64,000 nt of DNA from Rhizobiaceae bacterium. GTDB taxonomy: Bacteria > Pseudomonadota > Alphaproteobacteria > Rhizobiales > Rhizobiaceae. Each line of letters opens with the position of its first letter. The first letter of the stretch is position 1. A program made the position numbers and the translations under genes. Location of the stretch: assembly GCA_029233925.1 (NCBI GenBank), contig JARGOX010000005.1:1-64000 (forward strand), read 5' to 3'. Below the pieces are notes generated by a model that saw only the letters and a list, made by a program, of their open reading frames with translations, had not been told where the DNA came from and searched no databases. Below are positions 9,909 to 19,032 of the stretch, piece by piece.

Positions 9909-10730
9909 ATGACAGAAGCCAATGAACAAATCGAACTTGGCAAAGGTGATGCATTCAGAACACTGGCAGTTGACCACCGTGCAGCAACAGATCAGGCCCG
10001 CATGGCACAACAGGATCCGCTCTGCGCAACCATCAGGCCCGGCCTCGTCTGGCTCGGCGGTTACCGATCGGACATGATGGGCACCAAGGCCGTCGAACTT
10101 GACCGTTTTGCGCAGAGTCACGGGCTGGAATGCACGCGCTTTGATTATTCCGGACATGGCCGCTCGGGTGGTGATTTCATGCAGGGCACCATCTCGCGAT
10201 GGCTGGAGGAAAGCCTGGCGGTGCTGGACCGGTTTACCCATGGCCCGCAACTGCTGATCGGCTCCTCCATGGGGGCGTGGATTGCCCTGCGCATGGTCCA
10301 GGAGCTGCACAAGGAAGGTTTGAGCGAGCGGGTTTGCGGCCTGCTGCTGCTGGCGCCGGCGCCGGATTTCACCAGCGCCCTGCATGAGCCGCTGCTGACT
10401 GGAGCGCAATTGCAGGCGCTGGAAACCAATGGGTATATCGAAGAGGCCACGCCCTATGGCCCGGAGCCGAATGTCTACACGAAGGCTTTGTTCGATGACG
10501 GCAGGAAAAACCAGGTTCTGGACGGCCTGATCGAAACCGGCTGCCCGGTGCATATCATCCAGGGCATGGAAGACCCGGATGTTCCCTATGCCCATGCCCT
10601 GCGCCTGGTCGAGCATCTGCCAAGCGAAGATGTTGTCCTGACGCTGGTGCGTGATGGCGACCACCGCCTGTCACGACCACAGGACATCGCGATGATGCTC
10701 AATGCCGTTTCCGCGATGGTTGAGGGATAG
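9909..10730 (+). CDS. alpha/beta hydrolase (ABHD10-like)
   Basis: 273 residues. It has a single alpha/beta-hydrolase domain with the oxyanion region VWLGGYRSDM (about residue 47), DYSGHGRSGG near 80, the nucleophile elbow IGSSMGAW (Ser about 119) and a C-terminal HRLSRP that should hold the catalytic histidine. The aspartate is probably in the segment GMEDPDVPY. The sequence resembles the ABHD10/palmitoyl-protein-thioesterase-like group of carboxylesterases, but the natural substrate is unknown. It stands alone between infC and the cysteine-peptidase gene. No signal peptide is seen, so it should act in the cytoplasm. Confidence 0.82.
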   Translation: MTEANEQIELGKGDAFRTLAVDHRAATDQARMAQQDPLCATIRPGLVWLGGYRSDMMGTKAVELDRFAQSHGLECTRFDYSGHGRSGGDFMQGTISRWLEESLAVLDRFTHGPQLLIGSSMGAWIALRMVQELHKEGLSERVCGLLLLAPAPDFTSALHEPLLTGAQLQALETNGYIEEATPYGPEPNVYTKALFDDGRKNQVLDGLIETGCPVHIIQGMEDPDVPYAHALRLVEHLPSEDVVLTLVRDGDHRLSRPQDIAMMLNAVSAMVEG

Positions 10731-10869
10731 AACAAGTCTGGATCTCGGTCTGTCCACAGACGCGGTAACCATAAAACGATCTTTATCGGTTTGCTGATTG
10801 ACTCTGACCCCTCCCCCGATCTTAACTGTTTGTTAAGGATAACAAAGGGTATACGGGGACCGATCGTCT

Positions 10870-11484
10870 ATGAGGGGCGTTTTCATCAAAGCCGCGCTGG
10901 CCGCATGCGTCATTGGCGCATCGCCGACGCCGATTGTCATGGCTGCCCAGCAAGCCGGATCGTCGATGCATCTGGGTGGAATCACATCGCAACCCATCGG
11001 CCATTACGAATTCTGCAAGAAAAACCGCAGCGAATGCCGCGGCAGCGGCAAGCAGACAACGGCGCCTCGGGTGACGGAATTCGGCTGGACAGTGGTCCAG
11101 GACATCAATGAATCGGTGAATTATTCCGTGCTGCCGATGACCGATTACGAGATTCACGGCCGCGAGGAAGTCTGGTCATACCCCGATGTCGTCGGCGACT
11201 GCGAAGATTATGTTCTATTGAAACGGGCGATGCTGATGGAACAGGGCTTTTCCAGTTCCGATCTGCTGATAACCGTCGTGCGCAAACCCAATGGCGAAGG
11301 CCATGCGGTTCTGACCCTGCGCACTGCCGATGGTGATTTTGTCCTGGATAATCTGGAAGACAAGGTCAAGCTTTGGAACACCACACCCTATACATTCCTG
11401 AAACGACAGGCGTCTTTCCACGCCGGTCGCTGGGTGGATATCGAATATGCCGATGATCTGATGGTCGGATCCATTCCAGAATAA
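10870..11484 (+). CDS. transglutaminase-like cysteine peptidase (BTLCP family)
   Basis: 204 residues with an N-terminal signal peptide (about 1-25, AALAACVIGASPTPIVMAAQ). The mature domain carries the likely catalytic triad of the bacterial transglutaminase-like family PF06035: Cys in VVGDCEDYVLLKR (about 115), His in EGHAVLTLRT (about 144) and Asp in FVLDNLEDK (about 157). Such proteins are periplasmic. The related LapG cleaves a surface adhesin under c-di-GMP control, but no lapD-like receptor is near this gene, so that role is only a possibility. The preceding 139 bp contain a TTAACTGTTTGTTAAGGATA stretch that may be regulatory. Confidence 0.85.
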   Translation: MRGVFIKAALAACVIGASPTPIVMAAQQAGSSMHLGGITSQPIGHYEFCKKNRSECRGSGKQTTAPRVTEFGWTVVQDINESVNYSVLPMTDYEIHGREEVWSYPDVVGDCEDYVLLKRAMLMEQGFSSSDLLITVVRKPNGEGHAVLTLRTADGDFVLDNLEDKVKLWNTTPYTFLKRQASFHAGRWVDIEYADDLMVGSIPE

Positions 11485-11643
11485 CCTGAAGCCTCTTTAC
11501 ATTGGTGATGTGGGCCACATGAATTCAGCGGATGCATTGGCCCCTTCGCCTCACGGCGTCCGGACCACTGGCGACAATAATTGATTTTTTGCCACTCTCC
11601 TTTACAACCTTTGCCTGATCGCATGGTCAGAATGTCCCAATGA

Positions 11644-12627
11644 TCAGGACGTTCCGATAATCAGCCCGGCGGTGAAGACCAGCGCGCCACCCAGTACCAC
11701 CTGAAAAATGGCTTTTGACCAGGGTGTTTCCATATATTTATGCTGGATCCAGCTGATCACCCAGAGTTCCACAAAGACCAACGCAATGGCGATTGTCGTG
11801 GCTGTGATGAAATCCGGAATGAGATAGGGCAAGGCATGGCCCAGACCGCCGAGCGTTGTCATGATGCCGGTGGCAAAGCCGCGCTTGATCGGTGCGCCGC
11901 GTCCTGAAATCACGCCATCATCAGAGGCAACCTCGGTAAAGCCCATGGATATGCCGGCGCCGATCGATGCGGCAAGGCCGACCAGAAAGGTTTGCCAGGT
12001 GTCCCCGGTGGCAAAAGCAGCCGCGAAAATCGGTGCAAGAGTGGAGACGGAGCCATCCATGAGGCCGGCAAGACCGGGCTGGATATAGGTCAGGATCATC
12101 TGCCGCCGCTCGACATGGGCTTCCGTTTCGCGCACCGATTTGGGTGCATGGTCCTCGGCAAGGCGATGCGCCATGGATCCGTGGTGGCGCTCTTCCTCGG
12201 CAAGATCGCCCAGCAATTTGCGGGTTGTGGCATCCTCGGCCCGTTTGGCGGCCTCTAGGTAAAAGCGCCAGGCCTGACGCTCCATGCGCTCGGCTTCATC
12301 ACGGATGGTATCGATCGACTGGGTTTTTGTCAGCCAGAGTGGACGGCGCTCCATATAGCCGCTGACATGTTCGCGCCTGATCAGGATGATCCGCTCGCCA
12401 AAACGTTTTCGATAAAGCTCGATCAGCCTGCGGCGATGCTCGTTTTCCTCCTTTGCCATTTCCTCGAATATTTCGGCGGTTGCGGGATAGGATTCCTTCA
12501 GGGCATCGGCATAGGCAAGATAGATCCGGCCGTCATCTTCCTCTGATGAAATGGCAAGAGCGAGTATTTCCTGTTCGTTGAGCGATGAAAACGAACGGCG
12601 GCCAACACCGGCAAGGCGACGCAGCAT
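11644..12627 (-). CDS. mbfA: membrane-bound ferritin MbfA (iron exporter)
   Basis: 327 residues from the ATG at 12627; a TTG two codons upstream is less likely. The N-terminal ferritin-like/rubrerythrin domain (about 15-165) has paired carboxylate-histidine motifs (EEMAKEENEHRRR and DLAEEERHHGSMAHR) for a di-iron site. The C-terminal part (about 180-327) is a VIT1/CCC1-type membrane domain with about five helices. In Bradyrhizobium and Agrobacterium MbfA exports iron from the cytoplasm and protects from iron and peroxide stress. Its transcription is repressed by Irr in low iron. The Irr-type palindrome at 12642-12658 upstream fits that control exactly. Confidence 0.93.
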   Translation of the reverse strand: MLRRLAGVGRRSFSSLNEQEILALAISSEEDDGRIYLAYADALKESYPATAEIFEEMAKEENEHRRRLIELYRKRFGERIILIRREHVSGYMERRPLWLTKTQSIDTIRDEAERMERQAWRFYLEAAKRAEDATTRKLLGDLAEEERHHGSMAHRLAEDHAPKSVRETEAHVERRQMILTYIQPGLAGLMDGSVSTLAPIFAAAFATGDTWQTFLVGLAASIGAGISMGFTEVASDDGVISGRGAPIKRGFATGIMTTLGGLGHALPYLIPDFITATTIAIALVFVELWVISWIQHKYMETPWSKAIFQVVLGGALVFTAGLIIGTS

Positions 12628-12641
12628 GATCAATATCCTAA

Positions 12642-12658
12642 TTTAGAATAATTCTAAA
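12642..12658 (-). promoter_or_regulatory. iron control element (Irr-binding site) of mbfA
   Basis: TTTAGAATAATTCTAAA is a perfect 8-1-8 palindrome ending 15 bp before the mbfA ATG. It matches the ICE motif bound by Irr in Rhizobiales. It is so close to the start codon that bound Irr would block the promoter or early transcription, which fits repression under iron limitation. Confidence 0.9.
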
Positions 12659-12783
12659 ATAGGCGTTTCCAGTCGTTGGTCAAGGCATTCATGTCCGGGC
12701 AATGCAGCGCCATTCAACAATTGTTGTGCTACAGAGCGTTGAACGGGCTTGATCTTGCCGACGTCCTCAAAAATAGTGGCTGC

Positions 12784-13635
12784 ATGGAAAAAAACATCAA
12801 AAGACCGGTGATGGTGGACAATTGGCTCGACCATTTCGGGCGCTGGATTGCCGGTCGGCTGGTCAGCGAAACCTCGGGCTATCAGCCCTATACGCCGTCG
12901 GACCCGGAAACCCTTGAGCGCACCTTGCGGGCCGGAGACATTCTGCTGATTGAAGGCAACCAGAAAATCTCCTCGGCGATCAAATATCTGACCCAGTCCA
13001 CCTGGTCCCATGCGGCGCTTTATGTGGGTGATGCCTGCGGCGAACCGGAAGAGGGAGAAGAGCGCGCGCAATTGATCGAGGTCGTTCTGGGCGAGGGATG
13101 CATTGCCTCGCCCCTGAGCAAATATGCCACCTATAATACGCGCATCTGCCGCCCGGTCGGCCTGACCGGCGAAGACCGGCGCACCGTGGTTGATTTCATG
13201 CTTTCAAATCTCGGCGTGCGCTATGACCTGAAAAACATTTTCGACATGCTGCGCTATTTCCTGCCGACACCACCGGTGCCGGTGCGCTGGCGGCGCCGCA
13301 TGCTGTCCTTTGGCTCGGGCGATCCGACAAGGGCGATCTGTTCATCACTGATTGCCCAGGCCTATCAATCCGTGCGCTATCCCATTTTGCCCGAGTTCAA
13401 CAAATCGCCGGGCCAGATGACGGCGCAATCGACCTATTCCCGGCGCGAAATTCGGCATATCCGCCATCATTCCCTGTTCACGCCGCGCGATTTCGACCTG
13501 TCTCCCTTTTTCATGATCGTCAAGCCGACACTCGAATACGGATTTGACTACAAGCAGATCCACTGGCATCCGGATGTTCTGGCAGGCGCAACAGCAGCAG
13601 GCGCGGCGCCCGAAGACGCTTCACAATCAGGCTGA
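12784..13635 (+). CDS. YiiX/YebB-type permuted papain-fold hydrolase (peptidase C92)
   Basis: About 283 residues from the ATG at 12784; a longer frame from 12676 exists but its first 36 residues look unrelated. The domain has the circularly permuted NlpC/P60-like order. His comes first in STWSHAALYVGDA (about 76), followed by an acidic QLIEVVLGEG strand. Cys comes late in RAICSSLIAQAYQ (about 185). Members act on lipids or cell-wall amides, and the substrate here is unknown. No signal peptide is obvious. The 3' end overlaps the convergent LytTR gene by 9 bp. Confidence 0.78.
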   Translation: MEKNIKRPVMVDNWLDHFGRWIAGRLVSETSGYQPYTPSDPETLERTLRAGDILLIEGNQKISSAIKYLTQSTWSHAALYVGDACGEPEEGEERAQLIEVVLGEGCIASPLSKYATYNTRICRPVGLTGEDRRTVVDFMLSNLGVRYDLKNIFDMLRYFLPTPPVPVRWRRRMLSFGSGDPTRAICSSLIAQAYQSVRYPILPEFNKSPGQMTAQSTYSRREIRHIRHHSLFTPRDFDLSPFFMIVKPTLEYGFDYKQIHWHPDVLAGATAAGAAPEDASQSG

Positions 13636-14415
13636 AGGCATGAGCCCGGCCGCACGGGCAGCAGAGGCGGATGACCGGCTGATCGGCAGGACGGTTCCGT
13701 CCTTCATTTCGACGAAAAGCCGATCGCCATCACGGCGGGTTCTGGCCACGGCTGCCAGCGCCACCCAATGGGATCGATGGATGTGGATACCGGGCACGGT
13801 CGCCACTTCCGAAATCGCATCGGCCAGACGCATCAGGACAAGCTTGCTGCCCCGGTCGGTGACCACCTCGACATAGTGATCCTGCATCGACAGATGCGAA
13901 AGCTGTCCGCGCAATTCAATCGGCAGGCGTTTCATCAGCGCAGGCGCGGCCGCCTTTGCCCCCACATCGGCCTTCTTTGCATCGGCTGAATGGAACCAGG
14001 CCAGCAGCATGCAGATGCACAGGTTGATTGCCGTGCAATAGGCAAAGATCTCGAGCGCCATGGACCAATTGTCCGGCAAACCACGGCCGCCTGCCAGATT
14101 GACCAGTTGGATCATCAGATAGACCGGCAATCCGCCGATGATTCCGGCGACCCCATAGGCGGGAAGCACCCCCCATTTTCGCAGGGGTGCGAATTCGCCG
14201 ATCAGACGCGCATTGAACAGCCCGATGCCGAAGCTGCCAAATGCAATGGCCAGCCAATAGACCAGACGCGGCCCGGGCTGCATGGAAACATAGGTGCCGA
14301 AGGGACCGGACAGCCCGAGAACCAAACCAGCGCCGATCATCCCGGCAACGACCTTCGGTGCGGAAATCTCCCGCCACCATTCGCGAAGCGTGAATTGCAG
14401 GGTCCTGTCAGTCAC
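13627..14415 (-). CDS. membrane-anchored LytTR family transcriptional regulator
   Basis: About 262 residues from the GTG at 14415, the start I prefer; a TTG at 14490 would add 25 residues. Four hydrophobic segments (roughly residues 20-45, 53-73, 82-107 and 117-140) form a membrane part. They are followed by a LytTR DNA-binding domain: LSHLSMQDHYVEVVTDRGSK, then IHIHRSHWVALAAV and a C-terminal [10 protein letters not shown]. LytTR proteins with integral membrane domains sense an unknown signal in the bilayer and regulate target operons, often their own. No kinase gene is near. The promoter region faces the divergent DUF2306-like gene, a possible target. Confidence 0.82.
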   Translation of the reverse strand: MTDRTLQFTLREWWREISAPKVVAGMIGAGLVLGLSGPFGTYVSMQPGPRLVYWLAIAFGSFGIGLFNARLIGEFAPLRKWGVLPAYGVAGIIGGLPVYLMIQLVNLAGGRGLPDNWSMALEIFAYCTAINLCICMLLAWFHSADAKKADVGAKAAAPALMKRLPIELRGQLSHLSMQDHYVEVVTDRGSKLVLMRLADAISEVATVPGIHIHRSHWVALAAVARTRRDGDRLFVEMKDGTVLPISRSSASAARAAGLMPSA

Positions 14416-14567
14416 GAATATCGAGGCCTTTTTGCGAAACAGTGATTCCGGCGCGGAGTCTAACCGGGCAAGCAGCAATGGCAACTGCAAACACCATGCT
14501 GAATATCAGGCGAAACATCGGGCGAAATGTTCGGCCATCTGCAACCAATCAACCGCTACGGGACATC

Positions 14568-15515
14568 ATGACATTACACCCCCTTCTTCAGGCTTCCTGC
14601 TTCATTCAAATTCATGTCCTTGCGGCAATCCTTGCAGCCCTGCTGGGCGCTGTCGTGCTTTTTCGCCGCAAGGGAACATCCGCCCACCGGCTATCGGGTC
14701 GTATCTGGGTCTTGCTGATGGTGATCACCGCCCTGTCGTCCTTTGCCATCCAAACGATCAACAGCTGGGGCCCATGGAGTTTCATTCATCTGATTTCCAT
14801 CGGCACACTCATCGCCCTGGTGGCCGGCATCGCGCTGGCGCAAAACCATCAGATCACAGCGCACAGGACGACCATGCGGTCAACCTATGCCGGTGGCCTG
14901 CTCATCGCCGGAACGCTGAGCTTCATGCCGGGCCGGATCATGCATGCGGTGGTTTTTGGCCCGGATGTCGATGGGCCGGCTGTGCCTGCCGGAACCACGC
15001 CGGCGCCCAACACCACAAACGTCTTTGTGGCCATCATGGAAAACACCCCGCTGTGGGTATGGCCCTTGTTCGCCGGTCTGCTGCTGCTTGGCTGTCGTGA
15101 CCGCATCATCCGGCCCTGGCAGCTTTTTGCCGCGCCAGCGGTCGTGGCGGCCCTGTCCCTCTACAATCTCATGTCCGCCGGATTGTTCCTCAGCGCCTTT
15201 GCCGGCTTTGCACTGGGCGTGGTCCCAGGCGCTTATCTCGGCGACGCCTTCGGCAGGCGGGACAGGTTGGCCATGCGAGAGGGCGGCAGGATTGCCGTGC
15301 CGGGCGAATGGCTTTCCATGGCGGTGCTGCTTGGCGTCTTTGTCCTGCGCTATGCCAATGGCTTTGTGACTGCCATGGCGCCGGACATGCGGCATGATCC
15401 GGTCTGGCTGGCGTCCTGCGGTCTGCTCTCGGGGTTGCTGGCAGCACTGGTCGTTGCCCGTTGCCGGGCGCAATGGCGGCAATTGTCACCCGAAGCGTCC
15501 CTCAGTCGCGCCTGA
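14568..15515 (+). CDS. DUF2306-like multi-spanning membrane protein
   Basis: 315 residues from the ATG at 14568 ([20 protein letters not shown]). About nine hydrophobic helices. The N-terminal half matches the DUF2306 pattern, with [32 protein letters not shown] and [16 protein letters not shown] carrying conserved His and Arg residues. The second half (about 160-300) looks like a separate membrane domain ([19 protein letters not shown]), possibly of the DUF6622 type. The function is unknown; the conserved histidines in membrane helices could bind metal or heme. It is divergent from the LytTR regulator, which might control it. Confidence 0.7.
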   Translation: MTLHPLLQASCFIQIHVLAAILAALLGAVVLFRRKGTSAHRLSGRIWVLLMVITALSSFAIQTINSWGPWSFIHLISIGTLIALVAGIALAQNHQITAHRTTMRSTYAGGLLIAGTLSFMPGRIMHAVVFGPDVDGPAVPAGTTPAPNTTNVFVAIMENTPLWVWPLFAGLLLLGCRDRIIRPWQLFAAPAVVAALSLYNLMSAGLFLSAFAGFALGVVPGAYLGDAFGRRDRLAMREGGRIAVPGEWLSMAVLLGVFVLRYANGFVTAMAPDMRHDPVWLASCGLLSGLLAALVVARCRAQWRQLSPEASLSRA

Positions 15516-15616
15516 CGGCCTATGCGGGCCGGGTTTTCCATCCAATTGCACGCAAAAATAGCCCTGTGTACGAATTGGCTTTTCACCCGGCCATGAAATG
15601 CATTATAGGGCGTGCC

Positions 15617-17437
15617 ATGACAGAGACATCCGGCACACCGCTTTCCCATATCCGCAATTTTTCGATTGTCGCCCATATCGATCACGGCAAGTCGACTCTC
15701 GCCGACCGGCTGATCCAGCTGACCGGCGGGCTGACGACGCGTGAAATGTCCGAACAGCTGCTTGACAGCATGGATATCGAGCGCGAACGCGGCATCACCA
15801 TCAAGGCACAGACCGTGCGGCTGAATTACACAGCCAAAAACGGCGAGGCCTATATACTCAATCTGATCGATACGCCCGGTCATGTGGACTTTGCCTATGA
15901 AGTCTCGCGCAGCCTTTCGGCCTGCGAGGGCTCGCTGCTGGTGGTCGACGCCAGCCAGGGCGTTGAAGCGCAGACGCTCGCCAATGTCTATCAGGCCATC
16001 GACAACAACCACGAGATCGTCACGGTCCTCAACAAGATCGACCTGCCGGCCGCCGAACCCGAACGGGTGAAGGAACAGATCGAGGATGTCATCGGCATTG
16101 ACGCCTCTGATGCGGTCGAAATCTCGGCCAAGACGGGCCTTGGCATTCCCGATGTGCTGGAAGCCATCGTTCACCGCCTTCCGGCTCCCTCTCATGGCGA
16201 TGCCTCCGCACCGCTGAAAGCCCTGCTGGTCGACAGCTGGTATGATTCCTATCTGGGCGTCATCGTGCTGGTGCGCATCATCGACGGCGTTTTGAAAAAG
16301 GGTCAGACCATCCGCATGATGGGCACCAATGCCAAATATCCGGTGGATCGGGTGGGTGTGATCACACCCAAGATGGTGACGGTCAATGCGCTGGGACCGG
16401 GTGAAATCGGCTTCATCACCGCTTCCATCAAGGAAGTCGCCGATACACGCGTTGGCGATACGATCACCGAGGACAAGCGCCCGACACTTGAAATGCTGCC
16501 CGGCTTCAAACCCGCCCAACCGGTGGTCTTCTGTGGCCTGTTCCCGGTCGATGCGGATGAATTCGAGGATCTGCGCGCCGCCATGGGCCGGCTGCGTCTC
16601 AACGACGCGAGCTTTTCCTTCGAAATGGAATCGTCCGCGGCGCTTGGCTTCGGTTTTCGCTGCGGCTTTCTGGGGCTTTTGCACCTGGAAATCATCCAGG
16701 AACGGCTGGAGCGCGAATTCAATCTGGACCTGATCGCCACGGCGCCATCGGTTGTCTATGATCTGGTGATGAATGACGGCACGCGCCGGCAATTGCACAA
16801 TCCGGCCGACATGCCCGATGTCGTCAAGATCGCCGAAATCCATGAGCCGTGGATCCGCGCCACCATCATGACGCCGGACGATTATCTCGGTTCGATTCTC
16901 AAATTGTGCCAGGACCGGCGCGGCGTTCAGGTCGAACTGACCTATGTGGGCAGCCGGGCCATGCTGACCTACGATCTGCCGCTCAACGAAGTGGTCTTCG
17001 ACTTCTATGACCGGCTGAAGAGCATCTCCAAGGGCTATGCCTCTTTCGACTACCAGATTTCCGACATGCGGGTGGGCAATCTGGTGAAGATGCAGGTGCT
17101 GGTCAACGGTGAACCGGTGGATGCGCTGTCGATGATGGTGCACCGGGCGGCGGCGGAAAAACGCGGCCGCGACATGTGCGAAAAGCTCAAGGAGCTGATT
17201 CCGCGCCACATGTTCAAGATCCCGATCCAGGCGGCCATCGGCGGCAATGTGGTTGCCCGTGAAACCATTTCCGCCATGCGCAAGGATGTGACGGCCAAAT
17301 GTTATGGCGGCGACGCCTCGCGCAAGCGCAAGCTGCTGGACAAGCAGAAGGCCGGCAAGAAGCGCATGCGTCAGTTCGGCAAGGTCGACATTCCCCAGGA
17401 GGCCTTTATCGCCGCCCTGAAAATGACGGACGACTGA
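15617..17437 (+). CDS. lepA: elongation factor 4 (LepA GTPase)
   Basis: 606 residues, the normal length. The G-domain has the P-loop [12 protein letters not shown], the G3 motif [11 protein letters not shown] and the G4 motif NKID. EF-G-like domains II, III and V follow, then the LepA-specific C-terminal domain ([20 protein letters not shown], positively charged). LepA binds the ribosome and back-translocates or remodels it under stress, and contributes to 30S biogenesis. Translation starts at the ATG at 15617 ([14 protein letters not shown]); upstream in-frame codons back to 15461 lie in the preceding gene's tail. A strong terminator follows. A 708-codon open frame on the opposite strand is a shadow of this gene. 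Confidence 0.97.
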   Translation: MTETSGTPLSHIRNFSIVAHIDHGKSTLADRLIQLTGGLTTREMSEQLLDSMDIERERGITIKAQTVRLNYTAKNGEAYILNLIDTPGHVDFAYEVSRSLSACEGSLLVVDASQGVEAQTLANVYQAIDNNHEIVTVLNKIDLPAAEPERVKEQIEDVIGIDASDAVEISAKTGLGIPDVLEAIVHRLPAPSHGDASAPLKALLVDSWYDSYLGVIVLVRIIDGVLKKGQTIRMMGTNAKYPVDRVGVITPKMVTVNALGPGEIGFITASIKEVADTRVGDTITEDKRPTLEMLPGFKPAQPVVFCGLFPVDADEFEDLRAAMGRLRLNDASFSFEMESSAALGFGFRCGFLGLLHLEIIQERLEREFNLDLIATAPSVVYDLVMNDGTRRQLHNPADMPDVVKIAEIHEPWIRATIMTPDDYLGSILKLCQDRRGVQVELTYVGSRAMLTYDLPLNEVVFDFYDRLKSISKGYASFDYQISDMRVGNLVKMQVLVNGEPVDALSMMVHRAAAEKRGRDMCEKLKELIPRHMFKIPIQAAIGGNVVARETISAMRKDVTAKCYGGDASRKRKLLDKQKAGKKRMRQFGKVDIPQEAFIAALKMTDD

Positions 17438-17463
17438 GGCGATTTTCAACAGCGCCAAATACA

Positions 17464-17498
17464 AAACCCCCGTCATGCGAACATGACAGGGGTCTTTT
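17464..17498 (+). terminator. rho-independent terminator after lepA
   Basis: ACCCCCGTCATG and CATGACAGGGGT pair around a CGAA tetraloop with one mismatch, followed by CTTTTC. The hairpin starts 27 bp past the lepA stop. It may serve in both directions, ending the convergent EF-hand gene as well. Confidence 0.85.
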
Positions 17499-17583
17499 CT
17501 GGCATCGGCCAGAATACCGGTCGTCAGTTGCTCCTGGTCACATCCGGATGCCCGGATGATGCACAGGACCGTTGTGGGACGGC

Positions 17584-17820
17584 TTACTGGCTGACCAGCG
17601 CGTCGTATTCCTCCTGAGAGAGAACGCCGTCTTCGTCCGTGTCTGCCTCTGCAGCCGCATCAGCGGAAACATCTGGCAATGCCTCCATCAGTTCTTCCAT
17701 GGTCACTTCACCATTTCCGTCGGCATCAGCGACGGAAAAATCGACTGCCTGGGCATAAGCAGCCATTGGGGCAGCTATTGAGAAAGCTGAAATTCCCAGC
17801 GCCAAAAGAAGCTTTTTCAT
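17584..17820 (-). CDS. small exported EF-hand protein
   Basis: 78 residues. An N-terminal signal peptide (MKKLLLALGISAFSIAAPMA, cleavage likely after AYAQA) precedes a short mature protein with two EF-hand loops. These are DADGNGEVTMEE (about 31-42) and DTDEDGVLSQEE (about 60-71), each with Asp at 1, 3 and 5 and Glu at 12. It should bind calcium in the periplasm; its partner is unknown. It converges on lepA and is monocistronic. Confidence 0.82.
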   Translation of the reverse strand: MKKLLLALGISAFSIAAPMAAYAQAVDFSVADADGNGEVTMEELMEALPDVSADAAAEADTDEDGVLSQEEYDALVSQ

Positions 17821-18113
17821 TCGTACTCTCCATAGGTTTCAAAAATGCGGACTGATGCCTGATAGGTCCATGAGCCGTTCCGGCGCAGCGCCGGACAAAG
17901 TGGAGATTGCTCCCCCATTGTGGTGCGATCGGGGAGGAATCATGGCGGATTGACGGTCCTTTCAGGTCAAATTCATGGATTGGCACATTTTCCATAACAC
18001 CTTGAAATAATGGCGTTACTGACAGTCCGAAAGCAAAGCATAGTCGGCTCATGACGGCGCGTTTCAAGCAAGCAGCAATTGACAGGCCATCGCCCTGCAG
18101 GCACCCTTTGACC

Positions 18114-18638
18114 ATGAGTGATTTTTCCGAGTCTCCTGCCCCTGCTCCGCCGCCCCGAAAGGGCGATGGGTCCTGCGCGGCACAGGTGGAAACACCGATT
18201 GGCCGCCTGACGGTGACCGAGCAGGATGGCGCCATCACCAGCCTGCTGTGGAACCGCGACGGCAATGCAGGCGCCGCGATGCAGGAAACCCCGCTTCTGT
18301 GCGAGGCTCTGGATCAGCTCAGCGCCTATTTCGACCGCAGATTGACGCGCTTCGACCTGCCCTTGAAATTGTCGGCCAGCCCTTTCGAGCGCCAGGTCCA
18401 GGAGGCGATGATCGCCATTCCCCACGGCCAGACACGCACCTATGGGGACATTGCCCGGGAACTTGGCTCCTATGGCCAGCCGGTGGGCCAGGCCTGCGGC
18501 AAAAACGCCATCCCCATCATCGTGCCCTGCCACCGGGTGCTGTCAGCCCAGGGCCTCGGCGGCTTTTCCGGCGAAGGCGGCGTGGAAATGAAAATCCACC
18601 TGCTCAAACATGAAGGCGGCTATCCGTTCCTCGTTTGA
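18114..18638 (+). CDS. ogt: methylated-DNA--[protein]-cysteine S-methyltransferase
   Basis: 174 residues from the ATG at 18114. The N-terminal domain is short. The C-terminal AGT domain (about 85-168) starts SPFERQVQEAMIAIPHGQTRTYGDIA and holds the acceptor-cysteine motif IIVPCHRVLSA, then the GGFSGEG turn and KIHLLKHEG. It removes alkyl groups from O6-alkylguanine or O4-alkylthymine by suicide transfer to its own cysteine. No Ada DNA-binding domain is attached, so it is the constitutive Ogt type rather than Ada. It is the last core gene before the tRNA-Leu island. Confidence 0.93.
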   Translation: MSDFSESPAPAPPPRKGDGSCAAQVETPIGRLTVTEQDGAITSLLWNRDGNAGAAMQETPLLCEALDQLSAYFDRRLTRFDLPLKLSASPFERQVQEAMIAIPHGQTRTYGDIARELGSYGQPVGQACGKNAIPIIVPCHRVLSAQGLGGFSGEGGVEMKIHLLKHEGGYPFLV

Positions 18639-18713
18639 AAGGTAAATTTCCAACCATTGGCCACCGAAGCACAAAGATTACACCTTCACCGATGCAATTG
18701 ACCAAATAAGTCA

Positions 18714-18741
18714 TTGACATAGGCCCATGGCAGTCTTACAT
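18714..18741 (+). promoter_or_regulatory. sigma-70-type promoter of tRNA-Leu
   Basis: TTGACA at 18714-18719 and TTACAT at 18736-18741 are separated by 16 bp and lie 18 bp before the mature 5' end of the tRNA. This is the expected layout of a strong housekeeping promoter. Confidence 0.6.
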
Positions 18742-18759
18742 CACGCCGACGCATTGATT

Positions 18760-18846
18760 GCCCAGATGGCGGAATTGGTAGACGCGCCAGCTTCAGGTGC
18801 TGGTGGCCGCAAGGTCGTGGAGGTTCGAGTCCTCTTCTGGGCACCA
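18760..18846 (+). tRNA. tRNA-Leu (anticodon CAG)
   Basis: The 87-base gene folds into a complete class II cloverleaf. The acceptor stem GCCCAGA/TCTGGGC has 7 pairs, the D-arm contains GGTAGACGCG, and the anticodon stem CCAGC/GCTGG holds the loop TTCAGGT with anticodon CAG. The long variable arm is GTGGCCGCAAGGTCGT, and the T-arm has the loop TTCGAGT. CCA is encoded. The 3' end is the attachment site of the island that follows and is left intact by the integration. Confidence 0.95.
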
Positions 18847-18849
18847 AAT
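18829..18849 (+). other. attL core at the tRNA-Leu 3' end
   Basis: The 21 bases beginning GTCCTCTTCTGGGCACC and ending just past the tRNA recur at 39365-39384 with one substitution and one missing base. This is the pattern left by integration of a tRNA-targeting element. The integrase gene starts 184 bp further in. Confidence 0.75.
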
Positions 18850-18882
18850 CTTTGTTCCGGATAGTCCGAGAACATCCAAGAA

Positions 18883-18907
18883 ACCCCGCGAAAGCGGGTT
18901 TTTTTAT
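18883..18907 (+). terminator. terminator after tRNA-Leu
   Basis: ACCCCGC and GCGGGTT pair around a GAAA tetraloop, followed by a run of T (TTTTTTT). It lies 37 bp after the tRNA, just inside the island. Confidence 0.85.
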
Positions 18908-18949
18908 TGATTTTTGACGAATTTACGTCCTTTACCGTCCAGCGACATG

Positions 18950-19007
18950 TGATGGCATCCAGAGAAATTGATGGCATTATTGATGGCATTCTGCTCCCAT
19001 GCCATCA
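18950..19007 (+). repeat. integrase arm-type repeats, left end
   Basis: Four copies of TGATGGCAT lie between attL and the integrase start: direct copies at 18950, 18969 and 18980 and one inverted copy (ATGCCATCA) at 18999-19007. Two copies with the same spacing occur just inside the other island end (39285-39306). Their position at both ends suggests arm-type binding sites for the integrase or excisionase. Confidence 0.6.
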
Positions 19008-19032
19008 CACTCGCGAGTCGGAAACCAAACAT

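Noticed and set aside
15350-17476. 708-codon open frame on the minus strand
   Set aside because: It lies opposite lepA, which is unmistakable on the plus strand; the frame is a shadow caused by codon bias in GC-rich DNA.
18907-19032. N-terminal extension of the integrase
   Set aside because: It would translate the terminator tail and the TGATGGCAT repeats; family members start at MPLNDARIRALKPGEKP-like sequence.
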